Below, one piece after another: positions 30,943 through 41,157 of a DNA stretch of 64,000 nt. The translations under genes and the position numbers were made by a program. Source of the stretch: Novosphingobium sp. (GTDB lineage: Bacteria > Pseudomonadota > Alphaproteobacteria > Sphingomonadales > Sphingomonadaceae); NCBI RefSeq assembly GCF_030699305.1, contig NZ_JAUYNB010000017.1, positions 1 through 64,000 on the forward strand, given 5' to 3'. Under the pieces are notes generated by a model. That model ran no database searches, was not told the DNA's origin, and saw only the letters and a program-made list of their open reading frames with translations. Numbering within the stretch: the stretch's first letter is position 1; every line of letters starts with the position of its first letter.

Positions 30943-31391
30943 ATGCGCATTGCCATTGCCTCTGACCACGCCGCAGTCGATCTGAAGGCGCAGCTGCGCG
31001 AATACCTGATCGGCCTTGGCCATCAGGTCGCCGATCTTGGCCCGGACACCGCCGACCGGGTGGATTATCCCGACTATGGCTACAAGCTGGCCGCCGTCGT
31101 CGCCGATGGCACGGCCGAACGCGGCGTCGCGCTGTGCGGATCGGGCATCGGCATTTCGATCGCGGTCAACCGCAACCCGGCGCTGCGCTGCGCGCTGGTG
31201 TCAGAGCCGCTGTCCACCGCGCTGGCGCGGGAGCACAACGATGCCAACGCCATCGCCATGGGCGCCCGGCTGATTGGCGAGGACATGGCCAAAGCCTGTC
31301 TTGACGCATTCCTGAACACCGACTTTGGTGGTGGCCGGCATGGCCCCCGGGTCGACAAGCTTTCCAACCCTGCCTTTGAAGGAGCAACCGC

Positions 31392-31395
<4 letters not shown>
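30943..31395 (+). CDS. rpiB: Ribose 5-phosphate isomerase B
   Basis: 150-residue RpiB/LacA-type isomerase interconverting ribose 5-phosphate and ribulose 5-phosphate. Starts with [14 protein letters not shown]; the catalytic Cys65 is in [14 protein letters not shown], and [16 protein letters not shown] is the C-terminal signature. ATG 30943 was chosen from the family start; a long upstream extension is open but unrelated. The TGA overlaps the glyA ATG (ATGA), so the two are translationally coupled. RpiB product also feeds the riboflavin gene seen at 7.6 kb, though the genes are far apart. Confidence 0.95.
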
Positions 31396-32705
<1,310 letters not shown>

Positions 32706-32709
32706 TGCC

Positions 32710-32925
32710 ATGAACGATCCCAAGCGCGGTGATGACCTGATCGACAACGCCCGCGAGGAGATCGTCGGCATGGCCAAGCAGGGCATGGCCCACCCATCGA
32801 CCAAGCCCGTGCTGACCGGCGCTGCGGTCGGCGCGGTGGCAGGTGCCTTGCTGCCGGTCGTCAGCTGGCCGCTGGGCCTGATCGCCGGGGCCGGGTTCAT
32901 GCTCTACAAACGGCTGCGCCCCTGA
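32710..32925 (+). CDS. Small membrane protein between glyA and nrdR
   Basis: 71 residues: a charged helical N-terminal part (NDPKRGDDLIDNAREEIVG), then two close hydrophobic segments (VLTGAAVGAVAGALLPVV and LGLIAGAGFMLY) that may form a membrane hairpin, and a short basic end (KRLRP). No family recognised. It starts 4 bases after the glyA stop and its stop directly abuts the nrdR ATG, so it is co-transcribed with both. Confidence 0.75.
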   Translation: MNDPKRGDDLIDNAREEIVGMAKQGMAHPSTKPVLTGAAVGAVAGALLPVVSWPLGLIAGAGFMLYKRLRP

Positions 32926-33402
32926 ATGCGCTGTCCGTTCTGTGCGCATGACAACAGCCAGGTAAAGGATTCGCGCCCGACCGAGGATAACACCGCGATT
33001 CGCCGCCGCCGCCAGTGCGAAGGCTGCGGCGCGCGCTTCACCACGTTTGAGCGCGTGCAACTGCGCGAAGTGATCGTGGTCAAAAGCGGCGATAAGCGCG
33101 AACCGTTCGACCGGGCCAAGATCGAACAATCCGTCTCGCTCGCCTGCCGCAAGCGCGGCGTCCCGCAGGAACGGATCGACCAGCTTGTATCGGGCGTGCA
33201 GCGCCAGATCGAAACCCTGGGCGAAAGCGAAGTCCCCGCCCGCGACATTGGCGAAATGGTGATGGACGGCCTGCGCCAGCTGGACGCAGTCGCCTATATC
33301 CGCTTCGCCAGCGTCTATCGCGACTTCACCGAAGCGCGCGATTTCGAGGAATTCGCCAGCACGATCCAGGACGTCGGTGGGCGCGATGCCGGTAACGACT
33401 GA
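32926..33402 (+). CDS. nrdR: Transcriptional repressor NrdR
   Basis: 158-residue repressor of ribonucleotide reductase genes that senses ATP/dATP. Zinc ribbon with Cys3, Cys6, Cys31 and Cys34 (MRCPFC ... QCEGCG), followed by an ATP-cone domain ([19 protein letters not shown]). Standard length. ATG directly follows the previous TGA. The next gene originally in this order, trmJ, is separated by a repeat and fused to a GIY-YIG domain. Confidence 0.96.
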   Translation: MRCPFCAHDNSQVKDSRPTEDNTAIRRRRQCEGCGARFTTFERVQLREVIVVKSGDKREPFDRAKIEQSVSLACRKRGVPQERIDQLVSGVQRQIETLGESEVPARDIGEMVMDGLRQLDAVAYIRFASVYRDFTEARDFEEFASTIQDVGGRDAGND

Positions 33403-33424
33403 GCCTTGCGGGCCGTCCCTTGCC

Positions 33425-33476
33425 GCTCATCCTGCGGAGCGGAGCTTGTCGAAGGCCGCTCCGCGTCTCGAAGGAC
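33425..33476 (+). repeat. Family B palindromic repeat, copy 1
   Basis: A roughly 52-base element beginning CGCTCATCCTGCGGAGC, with GAGCTTGTCGAAGG in the middle and GTCTCGAAGGAC at the end. GCGGAGCGG and CCGCTCCGC allow internal pairing. It lies between nrdR and the GIY-YIG start. Copies 2 and 3 are inside the fusion gene. Confidence 0.85.
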
Positions 33477-33489
33477 CTGCCGGATAACG

Positions 33490-34716
33490 ATGACCCCGCA
33501 CTTCTGGACCTACATGCTGCGGTGCTCGGATGGCGGCTACTACATCGGCCATACCGATGATCTCGACCTGCGCGTTGCCCAGCACAACGCTGGCACGCTG
33601 GGCGGCTACACCGCCACCCGGCTTCCGGTGGCACTGGTGTGGTCCGACACCTTTGCCGACTGCGATGCCGCCTTTGCCGCCGAACGCAAGCTCAAGGGCT
33701 GGTCGCGGGCCAAGAAGGAAGCGCTGATTGCCGGGGACTGGGCGCTGGTGAGCCAGTTGGCGCGCAGGGCTGGGGGTGCGGTCCTTCGAGACGGCACTTC
33801 GACAAGCTCAGCGCCTCCTCAGGATGAGCGGGTATCCCAATCCCTCGCGGCTCCTGAAGAACGGGCAATTCAACCAACCGCCCGCCCCGCGGAACCGGCA
33901 ACTCAAACATTCGCTCATCCTGAGGAGCGGAGCGGACTGAGCTTGTCGAAGGCCGCTCCGCGTCTCGAAGGACGTCACGCCCCTCCCCCCAAGCCGGTAA
34001 TCGTCCTCGTCCGGCCGCAACTGGGCGAGAATATCGGCAAGGCCGCGCGGGCGATGCTCAATTTCGGGCTGACCGAACTGCGTCTCGTCACCCCGCGCGA
34101 TGGCTGGCCCAACCCCAGCGCCGGTCCGGCAGCAGCGGGCGCGGACGAAGTGCTGGAACACGCCGCGGTGTTCGAATCGCTGGCCGATGCGGTCAGCGAT
34201 TGCGCGCACGTCTATGCCACCACCGTGCGCAAGCGCGGGGTGACCAAGCCGGTCGTCACGCCGGAACAGGCCGCGCAGGCAATCCACCGCGATGCCGCGA
34301 TTGGCAGCGCCGGGCGATCCGCGCTGGTGTTCGGCCCGGAACGGTCGGGCCTTGAAACCGAAGACGTCGCGCTGGCCCGCGCGATCCTGACCGTGCCAAT
34401 CAACCCGGCGTTTGCCTCGCTCAATCTGGCGCAGGCGGTGATCCTGTGTGCCTATGAATGGTCAAAGCAGGTCGATCTGGCCCAGCCGACGGTTGAAGAC
34501 CTGCTCCCCCCCGCCCCGCAGGAAGATCTGGAAGGGATGCTGGGCCAGTTGGAAGCCATGCTGGACGCGCGCGATTACTTCTTCCCTCCGGCCCGCGCAG
34601 AGGCCACCCGGCTGGCCTTGCGCAACATCCTGACCAAGCCAGGCTGGAACTATCTGGAAGTGCGCACCTTGCGCGGCGTGCTGTCCAACCTGCACAAGCG
34701 TGCCCCGAAAGCATGA
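33490..34716 (+). CDS. GIY-YIG nuclease domain fused in frame to TrmJ-type RNA methyltransferase
   Basis: 408 residues. Residues 1 to about 93 are a GIY-YIG domain (WTYMLRC, YYIGHTDDLD, ERKLKGWSRAKKEALIAGDW), related to the protein at 24694. Residues about 97-161 are a low-complexity linker encoded largely by two inverted family B repeats. Residues about 165-408 are a SPOUT methyltransferase of the TrmJ group, which 2'-O-methylates tRNA, with LVFGPERSGLETEDVALA and INPAFASLNLAQAV. No stop interrupts the frame. Alternatively TrmJ may be made separately from TTG 33943 inside the repeat. The nrdR-trmJ-rpsD order suggests the nuclease inserted before trmJ. Confidence 0.85.
   Translation: MTPHFWTYMLRCSDGGYYIGHTDDLDLRVAQHNAGTLGGYTATRLPVALVWSDTFADCDAAFAAERKLKGWSRAKKEALIAGDWALVSQLARRAGGAVLRDGTSTSSAPPQDERVSQSLAAPEERAIQPTARPAEPATQTFAHPEERSGLSLSKAAPRLEGRHAPPPKPVIVLVRPQLGENIGKAARAMLNFGLTELRLVTPRDGWPNPSAGPAAAGADEVLEHAAVFESLADAVSDCAHVYATTVRKRGVTKPVVTPEQAAQAIHRDAAIGSAGRSALVFGPERSGLETEDVALARAILTVPINPAFASLNLAQAVILCAYEWSKQVDLAQPTVEDLLPPAPQEDLEGMLGQLEAMLDARDYFFPPARAEATRLALRNILTKPGWNYLEVRTLRGVLSNLHKRAPKA
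33781..33973. repeat. Family B palindromic repeats, copies 2 and 3 (inverted pair)
   Basis: Copy 2 at 33781-33830 is reversed; copy 3 at 33912-33973 is forward. Each carries CGCTCATCCTGAGGAG at one end, GAGCTTGTCGAAG in the middle and GTC(T)CGAAGGAC at the other end. They lie inside the coding frame and are translated as the linker between the GIY-YIG and TrmJ domains. Together with copy 1 they bracket the nuclease-encoding DNA. Confidence 0.88.
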
Positions 34717-34884
34717 CCAAAGCTTGACTTAGGGGCGATTCCCGGCCAATGGCCCGCCTTCGCAATTGACCTCGCACTCCGGTGAAGCGGTGGTCGCATT
34801 CCGTAATTGGCGGAAATGGTGCGGTTCCGGGCCAGTAGGTTGGCGGTTGTCGCCAGCCCCATGCAAATTGAAGGAGCGTCTCGC

Positions 34885-35499
34885 ATGTCGAAGCGCAAGT
34901 CATCGAAGTATAAAATTGATCGCCGGATGGGCGAAAATATCTGGGGCCGTCCGAAAAGCTCGGTCAACCGCCGCAGCTATGGTCCCGGTCAGCATGGCCA
35001 GCGCCGCAAGAGCAAGGTGTCGGACTTCGGCATCCAGCTGCGCGCCAAGCAGAAGCTCAAGGGCTACTACGGCGACGTGACCGAAAAGCAGTTCAAGCGC
35101 ACCTATCAGGAAGCCGCCAAGATCAAGGGCGATACCGGTCAGAACCTGATCGGCCTGCTGGAACAGCGCCTCGACATGGTCGTGTACCGCGCCAAGTTCG
35201 CGCCGACCATCTTCTCGGCCCGCCAGATCGTTTCGCACGGCCACATCTATGTGAACGGCGTGAAGTGCAACATCGCCAGCCGCCGCGTGCGTCCGGGCGA
35301 TGTCGTGTCGCTGGGCAAGAAGGCCAAGGAAATGGCCCTGATCGCCGAAGCACAGGGTCTGCCGGAACGCGAAGTGCCTGACTATGTCGCGCAGGACGGC
35401 ACCGACAAGATCACCTTCGTCCGCGTTCCGACGCTGGATGAAGTGCCTTACCCGGTGAAGATGGAACCGAACCTGGTCGTCGAATTCTATTCGCGCTGA
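34885..35499 (+). CDS. rpsD: 30S ribosomal protein S4
   Basis: 204-residue primary 16S rRNA-binding protein that starts assembly of the small-subunit body. N-terminal region [20 protein letters not shown] is the alphaproteobacterial type; the S4 RNA-binding domain is [18 protein letters not shown]. It ends in the usual VVEFYSR. ATG 34885 follows AAGGAG with good spacing. The 168 bases upstream hold several TTGAC-like -35 candidates but no convincing -10. It stands alone rather than in a ribosomal protein operon, as usual for alphaproteobacteria, and ends at a strong terminator. Confidence 0.97.
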   Translation: MSKRKSSKYKIDRRMGENIWGRPKSSVNRRSYGPGQHGQRRKSKVSDFGIQLRAKQKLKGYYGDVTEKQFKRTYQEAAKIKGDTGQNLIGLLEQRLDMVVYRAKFAPTIFSARQIVSHGHIYVNGVKCNIASRRVRPGDVVSLGKKAKEMALIAEAQGLPEREVPDYVAQDGTDKITFVRVPTLDEVPYPVKMEPNLVVEFYSR

Positions 35500-35522
35500 T
35501 CGGTCGGTTCATACCACACACG

Positions 35523-35551
35523 AAGGGCGGCCCCGCGGGGCCGCCCTTTTT
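35523..35551 (+). terminator. Intrinsic terminator of rpsD
   Basis: Perfect 12-base arms AAGGGCGGCCCC and GGGGCCGCCCTT with loop GC, followed by a T-run. Located 24 bases after the rpsD stop. Confidence 0.95.
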
Positions 35552-35588
35552 GTTTGTGCAAGCGCACCAGAGTATGCCTTCGCTTTCC

Positions 35589-35731
35589 GTCACCCTGAAC
35601 TTGTTTGGCGCTTATCCCCTTCGCCACCGTAAAGTCTAAACCGTCATGCTGAACTTGTTTCAGCATCCATTTCTCGGCCCGCACTGTCCGTGCAGGAGGA
35701 GAGATGGACCCTGAAACAAGTTCAGGGTGAC
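35589..35731. repeat. Family D palindromic repeats: one partial copy and an inverted pair
   Basis: The 302-base gap between rpsD and the S9 peptidase gene holds the terminator, a truncated copy (35589-35607, GTCACCCTGAACTTGTTTGG), a full copy of the ATGC subtype (35643-35670, GTCATGCTGAACTTGTTT plus CAGCATCCAT) and an inverted full copy of the ACCC subtype (35704-35731). Each copy folds into a hairpin with arms ATGCTGAA/TTCAGCAT or ACCCTGAA/TTCAGGGT. Nothing else is seen in the gap. Confidence 0.88.
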
Positions 35732-35801
35732 GGGTGACCGATGCCGACTTGACGGAAGACTGCCGAAGCCCTTCCGCGAAACAGCGCGTCCTTCGACCCG
35801 C

Positions 35802-37799
35802 TCAATTGGCTGGCAGGCCCATCGCCTTGCGCAGGAACGCGTCGCTTTCACTCAGCAGCCGGGTGCGCGCACCCGCATCGACCAGACTGTGGGCGAGGCC
35901 CGGAAACTCGACCAGTTCCACCGGCTTGCCCGCGCCGCGCAGGCGTTCGGCCATCAGCCGCGCCTGCCCGATATCGACATTCAGGTCGCGGTCGCCGTGG
36001 AACATCAGCACCGGCGCCTTGAAGCTGCCGGGGTTCTGCGCGGGCGAGCCTTCCTTGATGTGCGGCCCCTGCCCGATGAACTTCTGGACCAGCGACTGGT
36101 TCCGATAGCCCTGCGCACCGGCGCGCAGCCGCTCCAGATCGGTCACCGGGGCGACCGCGACGACCGCCTTGTACAGTGACGGGTCCAGCACCTGGCTTTG
36201 CAGCGCGGCATAGCCGCCATAGGACCAGCCGACGATCGCCAGCTTGTCCGGCGCGGCGATGCCCTGCGCCACCAGCCAGCGCCCGGCGTCGTTCACATCG
36301 CCAATCGCCTCGCGCCACGACTGGAACCCGTTCTTGCGATACCAGGCCGAGCCATAGCCCGTGGAGCCCCGGAAATTGGGTTGCAACACCGCAAAGCCGC
36401 GCTGGGCATAGAACTGCACCAGCCAGTCAAACCCCCATTCGTCACGCGATCCCGGCCCGCCGTGGGGCATGACGATGGCGGGCAGCCCCTTGCCGCTGCT
36501 GCCCGGCGGCAGGGTCAGGTAGCCCGGCACCTGCGTGCCATCGGCGGCAGGATAAGTCACCGGCTTCATCGGCGCGAGCGCGATCCCGGCCAGTTCCGGG
36601 CGCACCGGCAGCACTTCACCCAGCTGGCGCGTGGTCTTGTCGAACAGGTAATAGCGCCCCGGATCGACGTCGCTGGCGGCGACCATCAGCAGCTTGGTTT
36701 CCCCGCTGCTGGCATCGACGAAACCGATGCTGGGCTTGCCCGGCAAGGACCGACTGAGCGCGCCCGCCAGCTTTTTCAGGTCCGGATCGAAATAATCGAC
36801 CACACGCTTTTCGGTGGCATAGCTGGCCCCGACCACGCGGTTGTCGCGCCCGATCCGCACCAGCCCATCAACATCGACATCATCGCGGCTGACCAGCAAC
36901 TGCCGCGTTTCGGTGCCGTCCAGCGCGATGCTGAACAGCGCCGCGCGGCCCTCGTGATCGTCAAACCCGTACACCACGTTCTTCGCGGGATCGACCGCAT
37001 AGGGGTTGAAGCCCCCCACCCCGCCGGTGTCGCCCAGCGTCAGTTTTGACAGCGGCAACCACTCCCGCGCGCCCTGCTTGCGGTAGAAATAGCTCATCTC
37101 CTCGCGGATGTAGCCATCCGGGTTGGAGGCAATCGCCCCCATGATCCGCACGGTGCCGTGGCCATCGGTAATGTATTCGCGCGCATCGCTGCGCGGAGGT
37201 TCAACATTGCGGCGCTTGAGCGTGACGGTATCGACTTCCTCAACCCCCAGCCCCTGGCGCTGCTCCGCCATCAGCGATCCGGCCCGGTCCTCCTGAATGA
37301 AAAAGCGCGACATCAGCACCGCGCCGGGCTTGCTCGCCACGTCCCAGTCCAGCACGTTCCCGCCGCTGCCGTCCAGCCCCAGCTGGCGGCTGTTGACCGC
37401 GGTCAGCAACTTGGGATCGCTGCCATCGGAATTCAGCGCATAGGCCCGCGCAACCTTGATCCAGCGTCCGCCCATGTTGAAATCGACGCTGACCTTGCAC
37501 ACCAGCCGCGCCGCCGTGGGCCAGCCGCACCAATAAATCTGCTCATCCTTGCTGGCCGAGGCAATGATCCGCACCGGCGCCGCGCCGGTGGTCAGGTCCG
37601 CGACATAGACCGCCGTGCCGACCGTGGGATGCGGGGTGACAAAGGCGATCTTGGTGCCATCGGGCGACAGGCTGATCGAGCGAATCGCCTCCAACGCCCC
37701 AAACCGCTGCGCCAGCGCCAGCCCATCCTGCGCGGTCGCCGGAACCGCCGAAACGCCGGCCAGCAACGCAGCCAACACACCCAATACCCTGCGCTTCAT
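35802..37799 (-). CDS. S9-family prolyl oligopeptidase-like peptidase, exported
   Basis: 665 residues with a signal peptide (VLGVLAALLAGVSAVPATAQ), a beta-propeller N-terminal region, and a C-terminal alpha/beta hydrolase domain. The catalytic Ser is in VGWSYGGYA, Asp in FHGDRDLNV and His in LAHSLVDAG. Family members cut small peptides, often after dipeptides or acylated residues; secretion suggests peptide scavenging in the periplasm. ATG 37799 places the signal peptide at the very start. The gene ends just before the restriction-modification region on the same strand. Confidence 0.88.
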   Translation of the reverse strand: MKRRVLGVLAALLAGVSAVPATAQDGLALAQRFGALEAIRSISLSPDGTKIAFVTPHPTVGTAVYVADLTTGAAPVRIIASASKDEQIYWCGWPTAARLVCKVSVDFNMGGRWIKVARAYALNSDGSDPKLLTAVNSRQLGLDGSGGNVLDWDVASKPGAVLMSRFFIQEDRAGSLMAEQRQGLGVEEVDTVTLKRRNVEPPRSDAREYITDGHGTVRIMGAIASNPDGYIREEMSYFYRKQGAREWLPLSKLTLGDTGGVGGFNPYAVDPAKNVVYGFDDHEGRAALFSIALDGTETRQLLVSRDDVDVDGLVRIGRDNRVVGASYATEKRVVDYFDPDLKKLAGALSRSLPGKPSIGFVDASSGETKLLMVAASDVDPGRYYLFDKTTRQLGEVLPVRPELAGIALAPMKPVTYPAADGTQVPGYLTLPPGSSGKGLPAIVMPHGGPGSRDEWGFDWLVQFYAQRGFAVLQPNFRGSTGYGSAWYRKNGFQSWREAIGDVNDAGRWLVAQGIAAPDKLAIVGWSYGGYAALQSQVLDPSLYKAVVAVAPVTDLERLRAGAQGYRNQSLVQKFIGQGPHIKEGSPAQNPGSFKAPVLMFHGDRDLNVDIGQARLMAERLRGAGKPVELVEFPGLAHSLVDAGARTRLLSESDAFLRKAMGLPAN

Positions 37800-37908
37800 T
37801 CCATGCCCCTGCCTGTAATCGTGGGAAGATAATGCAGTGAGGGTCGGTAAGTGCAAGTCAAAGAGCGATCAAGCGTTCACAACAAAGATGCCAACAAGGG
37901 CTCCTAAA

Positions 37909-38748
37909 TCAGCACTGAAAGACACGCACTGAGGCTTTACCTTTAGGGGCAAACTTCAATTGCAATTCCGAAATGATTTCCGCCGGATCCGGCGCACGCC
38001 CCTCGCGTAACGACGTTTCAACATCTGCCCATTCGGTAAATGTGGTTAGCACATCATCCATACGATATATTTCAAGGTCACGCTTCAAGGGGTACACAAG
38101 CCAGGTTAACTCGCTGTTTGCCTGACTGGTGGTGCGAAATTCAGGAAGCGAATTGAAAAATTGACTGTCAACTACAACAAAAAACTTCTTCCCCCATCGC
38201 CGAAATACTGGAACTTTCAATTGCAACTGCGGAATTAAACGTTTCTGCGCTGATGATCGGAAATCAGGGCGACGAAATGTATCCAGCGCTCCAAAATTTT
38301 GGCGCTCCATAAAATGCCTTAAAAGGCTCCGCGTTTCCAGTCCCGAAAAGTAAGCAGCTTGCACCTCGACAGCACAAAAATCAGACACAACGCCACCTTC
38401 AACCTTACCAAGGATGAAGTCGACTTTTCCAATTTTCTTGAATTCACCTGGCTTCTTCGCATCCGGGACTTGCAAAATCCTAATTTCCGGAAACACAGCA
38501 TAACTGGAATTGATTCCAAAGGCCAAACGGGCTGCGTCGCGAAAAATCCGTCCATCTTCAAGAAACCGGGTTGGACAGAGCGATGCAGCGTTCACACCGT
38601 CAGACACAGAGCAAATTCCGATTGGGTCAGATTTGCTAGACTTGTTGCATGGGCCGCCCCTGAAACGACAAAACTTACTTTTTCGGTCAGCCCAAGCTGC
38701 ATCGGAGTGCTCACCGACACCGTGCCCGAACACTTCAGAAATATTCAT
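37909..38748 (-). CDS. NotI-like type II restriction endonuclease
   Basis: 279 residues resembling the NotI family. An N-terminal Cys4 cluster (Cys27, Cys34, Cys46, Cys58; KFCRF, GPCNK, GICSV, LCPTRF) matches the iron-binding domain described for NotI. A PD-(D/E)xK-type core is likely, with Asp110 (GKVDFIL) and Glu128-x-Gln130 (EVQAAYFSG), close to the NotI pattern E-x-Q. ATG 38748 overlaps the methyltransferase TGA (ATGA), the classic layout of a type II restriction-modification pair. Codons are much AT-richer than in neighbouring genes, a sign of horizontal transfer. Exact target sequence unknown. Confidence 0.75.
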   Translation of the reverse strand: MNISEVFGHGVGEHSDAAWADRKSKFCRFRGGPCNKSSKSDPIGICSVSDGVNAASLCPTRFLEDGRIFRDAARLAFGINSSYAVFPEIRILQVPDAKKPGEFKKIGKVDFILGKVEGGVVSDFCAVEVQAAYFSGLETRSLLRHFMERQNFGALDTFRRPDFRSSAQKRLIPQLQLKVPVFRRWGKKFFVVVDSQFFNSLPEFRTTSQANSELTWLVYPLKRDLEIYRMDDVLTTFTEWADVETSLREGRAPDPAEIISELQLKFAPKGKASVRVFQC

Positions 38749-39860
38749 GCTGCGATGCGCTCTATTGCCTTGTCGGAATCAATAATTGCAGACGCAATTG
38801 AATGCGCAAGCATCGGCGGGACTGCGTTTCCAACTTGAACAAACTGTTCAGTCATACTGCCATAAAACACAAAATCGTCGGGGAACGATTGTAATCTTGC
38901 TGCTTCGCGGACTGTGAAAGCACGATTCTCTACCGGGTGGATATATGCACCCCAATGGATGTCGCATTTAGTCAGGATCGTGCAGGATAGGTCGGTCAAC
39001 CGCGGTCGACCGTAGCGCTTTGTATGGTCACTACGCTTTGCGCGCTTCATACCTTCTGGAAGCAAGTCAAAAGGAATATCTCGCCACGATCCCCCTTGCG
39101 GGATATGCCGAATACGCTCCAAATTCGCCTTGCCCAACTTGGGACCGACATGGTTACTCAGCCGCGGATTGCCCTTACGCATACGGGCTTGGAACGGAGT
39201 GCTGGGCGCGGTCGCATAGTCTACCCCCGTGCTCGCTCCCAACAGAGGTAAATCGCTTATTGCGTCCCAGATCGACGTGTAAGGAAGCTTCCCTGCTCCA
39301 TACTCAATCTTTGGAAACTCGATTGAAGCTCCAACACGATTGGCAATAAAAACCACCCGGCGCCGCTCTTGCGGGACACCATAATCCTCCGCACGTAGAA
39401 CGCGCCATTGCACACAATATCCAAGTTTTGAGAATTCTTCTGCGATCGTCTTGATAAGCTGTCCACCTGAAATGGAAAGCAACCCAGTGACATTCTCCAT
39501 GACCAGCCATTTTGGAGCTAGTTCGCGGACCAATCGAAGATACTCACGGAATAAGCCAGCGCGAGGATCATGTTCACCACGTCCGTGGTTGTAAACGCTA
39601 TACCCCTGACAGGGCGGCCCTCCTACCAACACATCGAGTTGACCTTTGCCTAGACCTGTCGCTGACATTATCTCGGCGCTGGTCAACGCTTGAATTGGCT
39701 TAGCGACGAATAGCGCGCCATGGTGGGACTTCGCAAAAGTTGTCCCGAAAGTCGGATCAATATCACTGCCCAGCAGCACCTGAAAACCAGCTTGACGGAA
39801 CCCTTCGCTCAGCCCGCCAGCACCGCAAAACAAATCAATGACCGTTGGGCACGAATCCAT
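38745..39860 (-). CDS. DNA (cytosine-5-)-methyltransferase
   Basis: 371-residue C5-methyltransferase with motif I DLFCGAGG (residues 9-16), catalytic Cys84 in GGPPCQGYS, ENV motif VI (122-124), motif VIII region QERRRVVFIANR and the C-terminal motif IX-X VQVGNAVPPMLAHSIASAI. The variable region between about 200 and 320 should set the target. It protects host DNA against the overlapping NotI-like nuclease. AT-richer than its neighbours. ATG 39860 has AGGGG about 10 bases upstream. It sits between the S9 peptidase and tgt. Confidence 0.92.
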   Translation of the reverse strand: MDSCPTVIDLFCGAGGLSEGFRQAGFQVLLGSDIDPTFGTTFAKSHHGALFVAKPIQALTSAEIMSATGLGKGQLDVLVGGPPCQGYSVYNHGRGEHDPRAGLFREYLRLVRELAPKWLVMENVTGLLSISGGQLIKTIAEEFSKLGYCVQWRVLRAEDYGVPQERRRVVFIANRVGASIEFPKIEYGAGKLPYTSIWDAISDLPLLGASTGVDYATAPSTPFQARMRKGNPRLSNHVGPKLGKANLERIRHIPQGGSWRDIPFDLLPEGMKRAKRSDHTKRYGRPRLTDLSCTILTKCDIHWGAYIHPVENRAFTVREAARLQSFPDDFVFYGSMTEQFVQVGNAVPPMLAHSIASAIIDSDKAIERIAA

Positions 39861-39930
39861 GACGAAATCCCCTTTTGTTCTGCATATGCCCCTTGCTCAA
39901 CCAGAGCAAGCCTTGTGGATAACTGCCCGC

Positions 39931-41061
39931 CTAACCCTTCAAATACCCCCGCCGGAACTCAGCCGCAAACACCGCAAACGTGCCCGCCGCGATCGCATCG
40001 CGCATGGCCTGCATCAGTTGCTGATAGAACGTAAGGTTGTGTTCGGTCAGCAGCATCGCGCCCAGGATTTCGCCGTTCTTGTGCAGGTGGTGGAGATAGG
40101 CGCGGCTGTATTTGGTGCAGCAGTCGCCGGGGCAGCGTTCGTCCAGCGGGCTGGTGTCTTCGGCATGGCGGGCGTTGCGCAAGTTGACCGGGCCGTTCCA
40201 CGTAAAGCCCTGCCCGTTGCGGCCCGACCGGCTGGGCAGGACGCAATCGAACATGTCGACCCCGCGCTCCACCGCGCCGACCAGATCGTCGGGCTTGCCC
40301 ACGCCCATCAGGTAACGCGGGCGGTCTTCGGGCAACTGGTCCGGCGCGAAGTCGAGCGTGGCGAACATCGCCTCCTGCCCCTCGCCCACGGCCAGCCCGC
40401 CGATGGCATAGCCATCGAACCCGATCTCGCGCAGGGCGGCGGCGCTTTCGCCGCGCAACGTCTGGTCGAGCGCGCCCTGCTGGATGCCGAACAGCGCGGA
40501 GCGCTCCGCGTGTTCCTCGCCGCTGTCGAACCCGTCGCGGCTGCGCTGCGCCCAGCGCATCGACATCCGCATCGAAGCGGCGATCACGTCATAGGGCGCA
40601 TCGGCGCGCGGGCATTCGTCGAACGCCATCACGATATCGCTGCCCAGCAGGCGCTGGATTTCCATCGAGCGTTCGGGCGTGAGCAGGTGCTTCGAGCCAT
40701 CGAGGTGGCTTTTGAAGGTCACGCCCTCTTCGGTGATCTTGCGCAGGTCCGACAGGCTCATCACCTGATAGCCGCCGCTGTCGGTCAGGATCGGGCGGTC
40801 CCAGTTCATGAACTTGTGGAGCCCCCCCAGCCGCGCCACCCGCTCCGCGCCGGGGCGCAGCATCAGGTGATAGGTGTTGCCCAGCAGGATATCGGCGCCG
40901 GTCGCGCGGACGGTTTCGGGCTTCATCGCCTTGACGGTGGCGGCCGTGCCGACCGGCATGAACGCGGGCGTGCGGATCTCGCCCCGGCGCATGGCAATCG
41001 TGCCGGTGCGGGCCTTGCCGTCGGCGGCGTGGATGGTGAACTGGAAGCGCGGGGCAGTCAT
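39931..41061 (-). CDS. tgt: tRNA-guanine transglycosylase (queuine/preQ1)
   Basis: 376-residue enzyme that exchanges guanine 34 in GUN-anticodon tRNAs for preQ1, on the way to queuosine. Substrate-binding [22 protein letters not shown], and the catalytic Asp in [15 protein letters not shown]. The zinc site normally reads C-x-C-x2-C then His; here it reads [17 protein letters not shown], so the middle Cys appears displaced (C-x3-C-C). The rest is well conserved. QueA, the next enzyme, is at 44523. ATG 41061 starts the conserved part. Confidence 0.95.
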   Translation of the reverse strand: MTAPRFQFTIHAADGKARTGTIAMRRGEIRTPAFMPVGTAATVKAMKPETVRATGADILLGNTYHLMLRPGAERVARLGGLHKFMNWDRPILTDSGGYQVMSLSDLRKITEEGVTFKSHLDGSKHLLTPERSMEIQRLLGSDIVMAFDECPRADAPYDVIAASMRMSMRWAQRSRDGFDSGEEHAERSALFGIQQGALDQTLRGESAAALREIGFDGYAIGGLAVGEGQEAMFATLDFAPDQLPEDRPRYLMGVGKPDDLVGAVERGVDMFDCVLPSRSGRNGQGFTWNGPVNLRNARHAEDTSPLDERCPGDCCTKYSRAYLHHLHKNGEILGAMLLTEHNLTFYQQLMQAMRDAIAAGTFAVFAAEFRRGYLKG

Positions 41062-41157
41062 GCGCGCAGCGGTTAGCCGTCTTGCGCGGAAAGAACCAGC
41101 CCGCACAGCTTCTCGCGCGGACTGGCCCGTTCCTGTGGTCCCGCTAGCGGGTCTGGC

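Noticed and set aside
33425..33973. CRISPR-like array from three similar repeats
   Set aside because: The copies alternate in orientation, spacing is irregular and two lie inside a coding frame; no cas genes are present.
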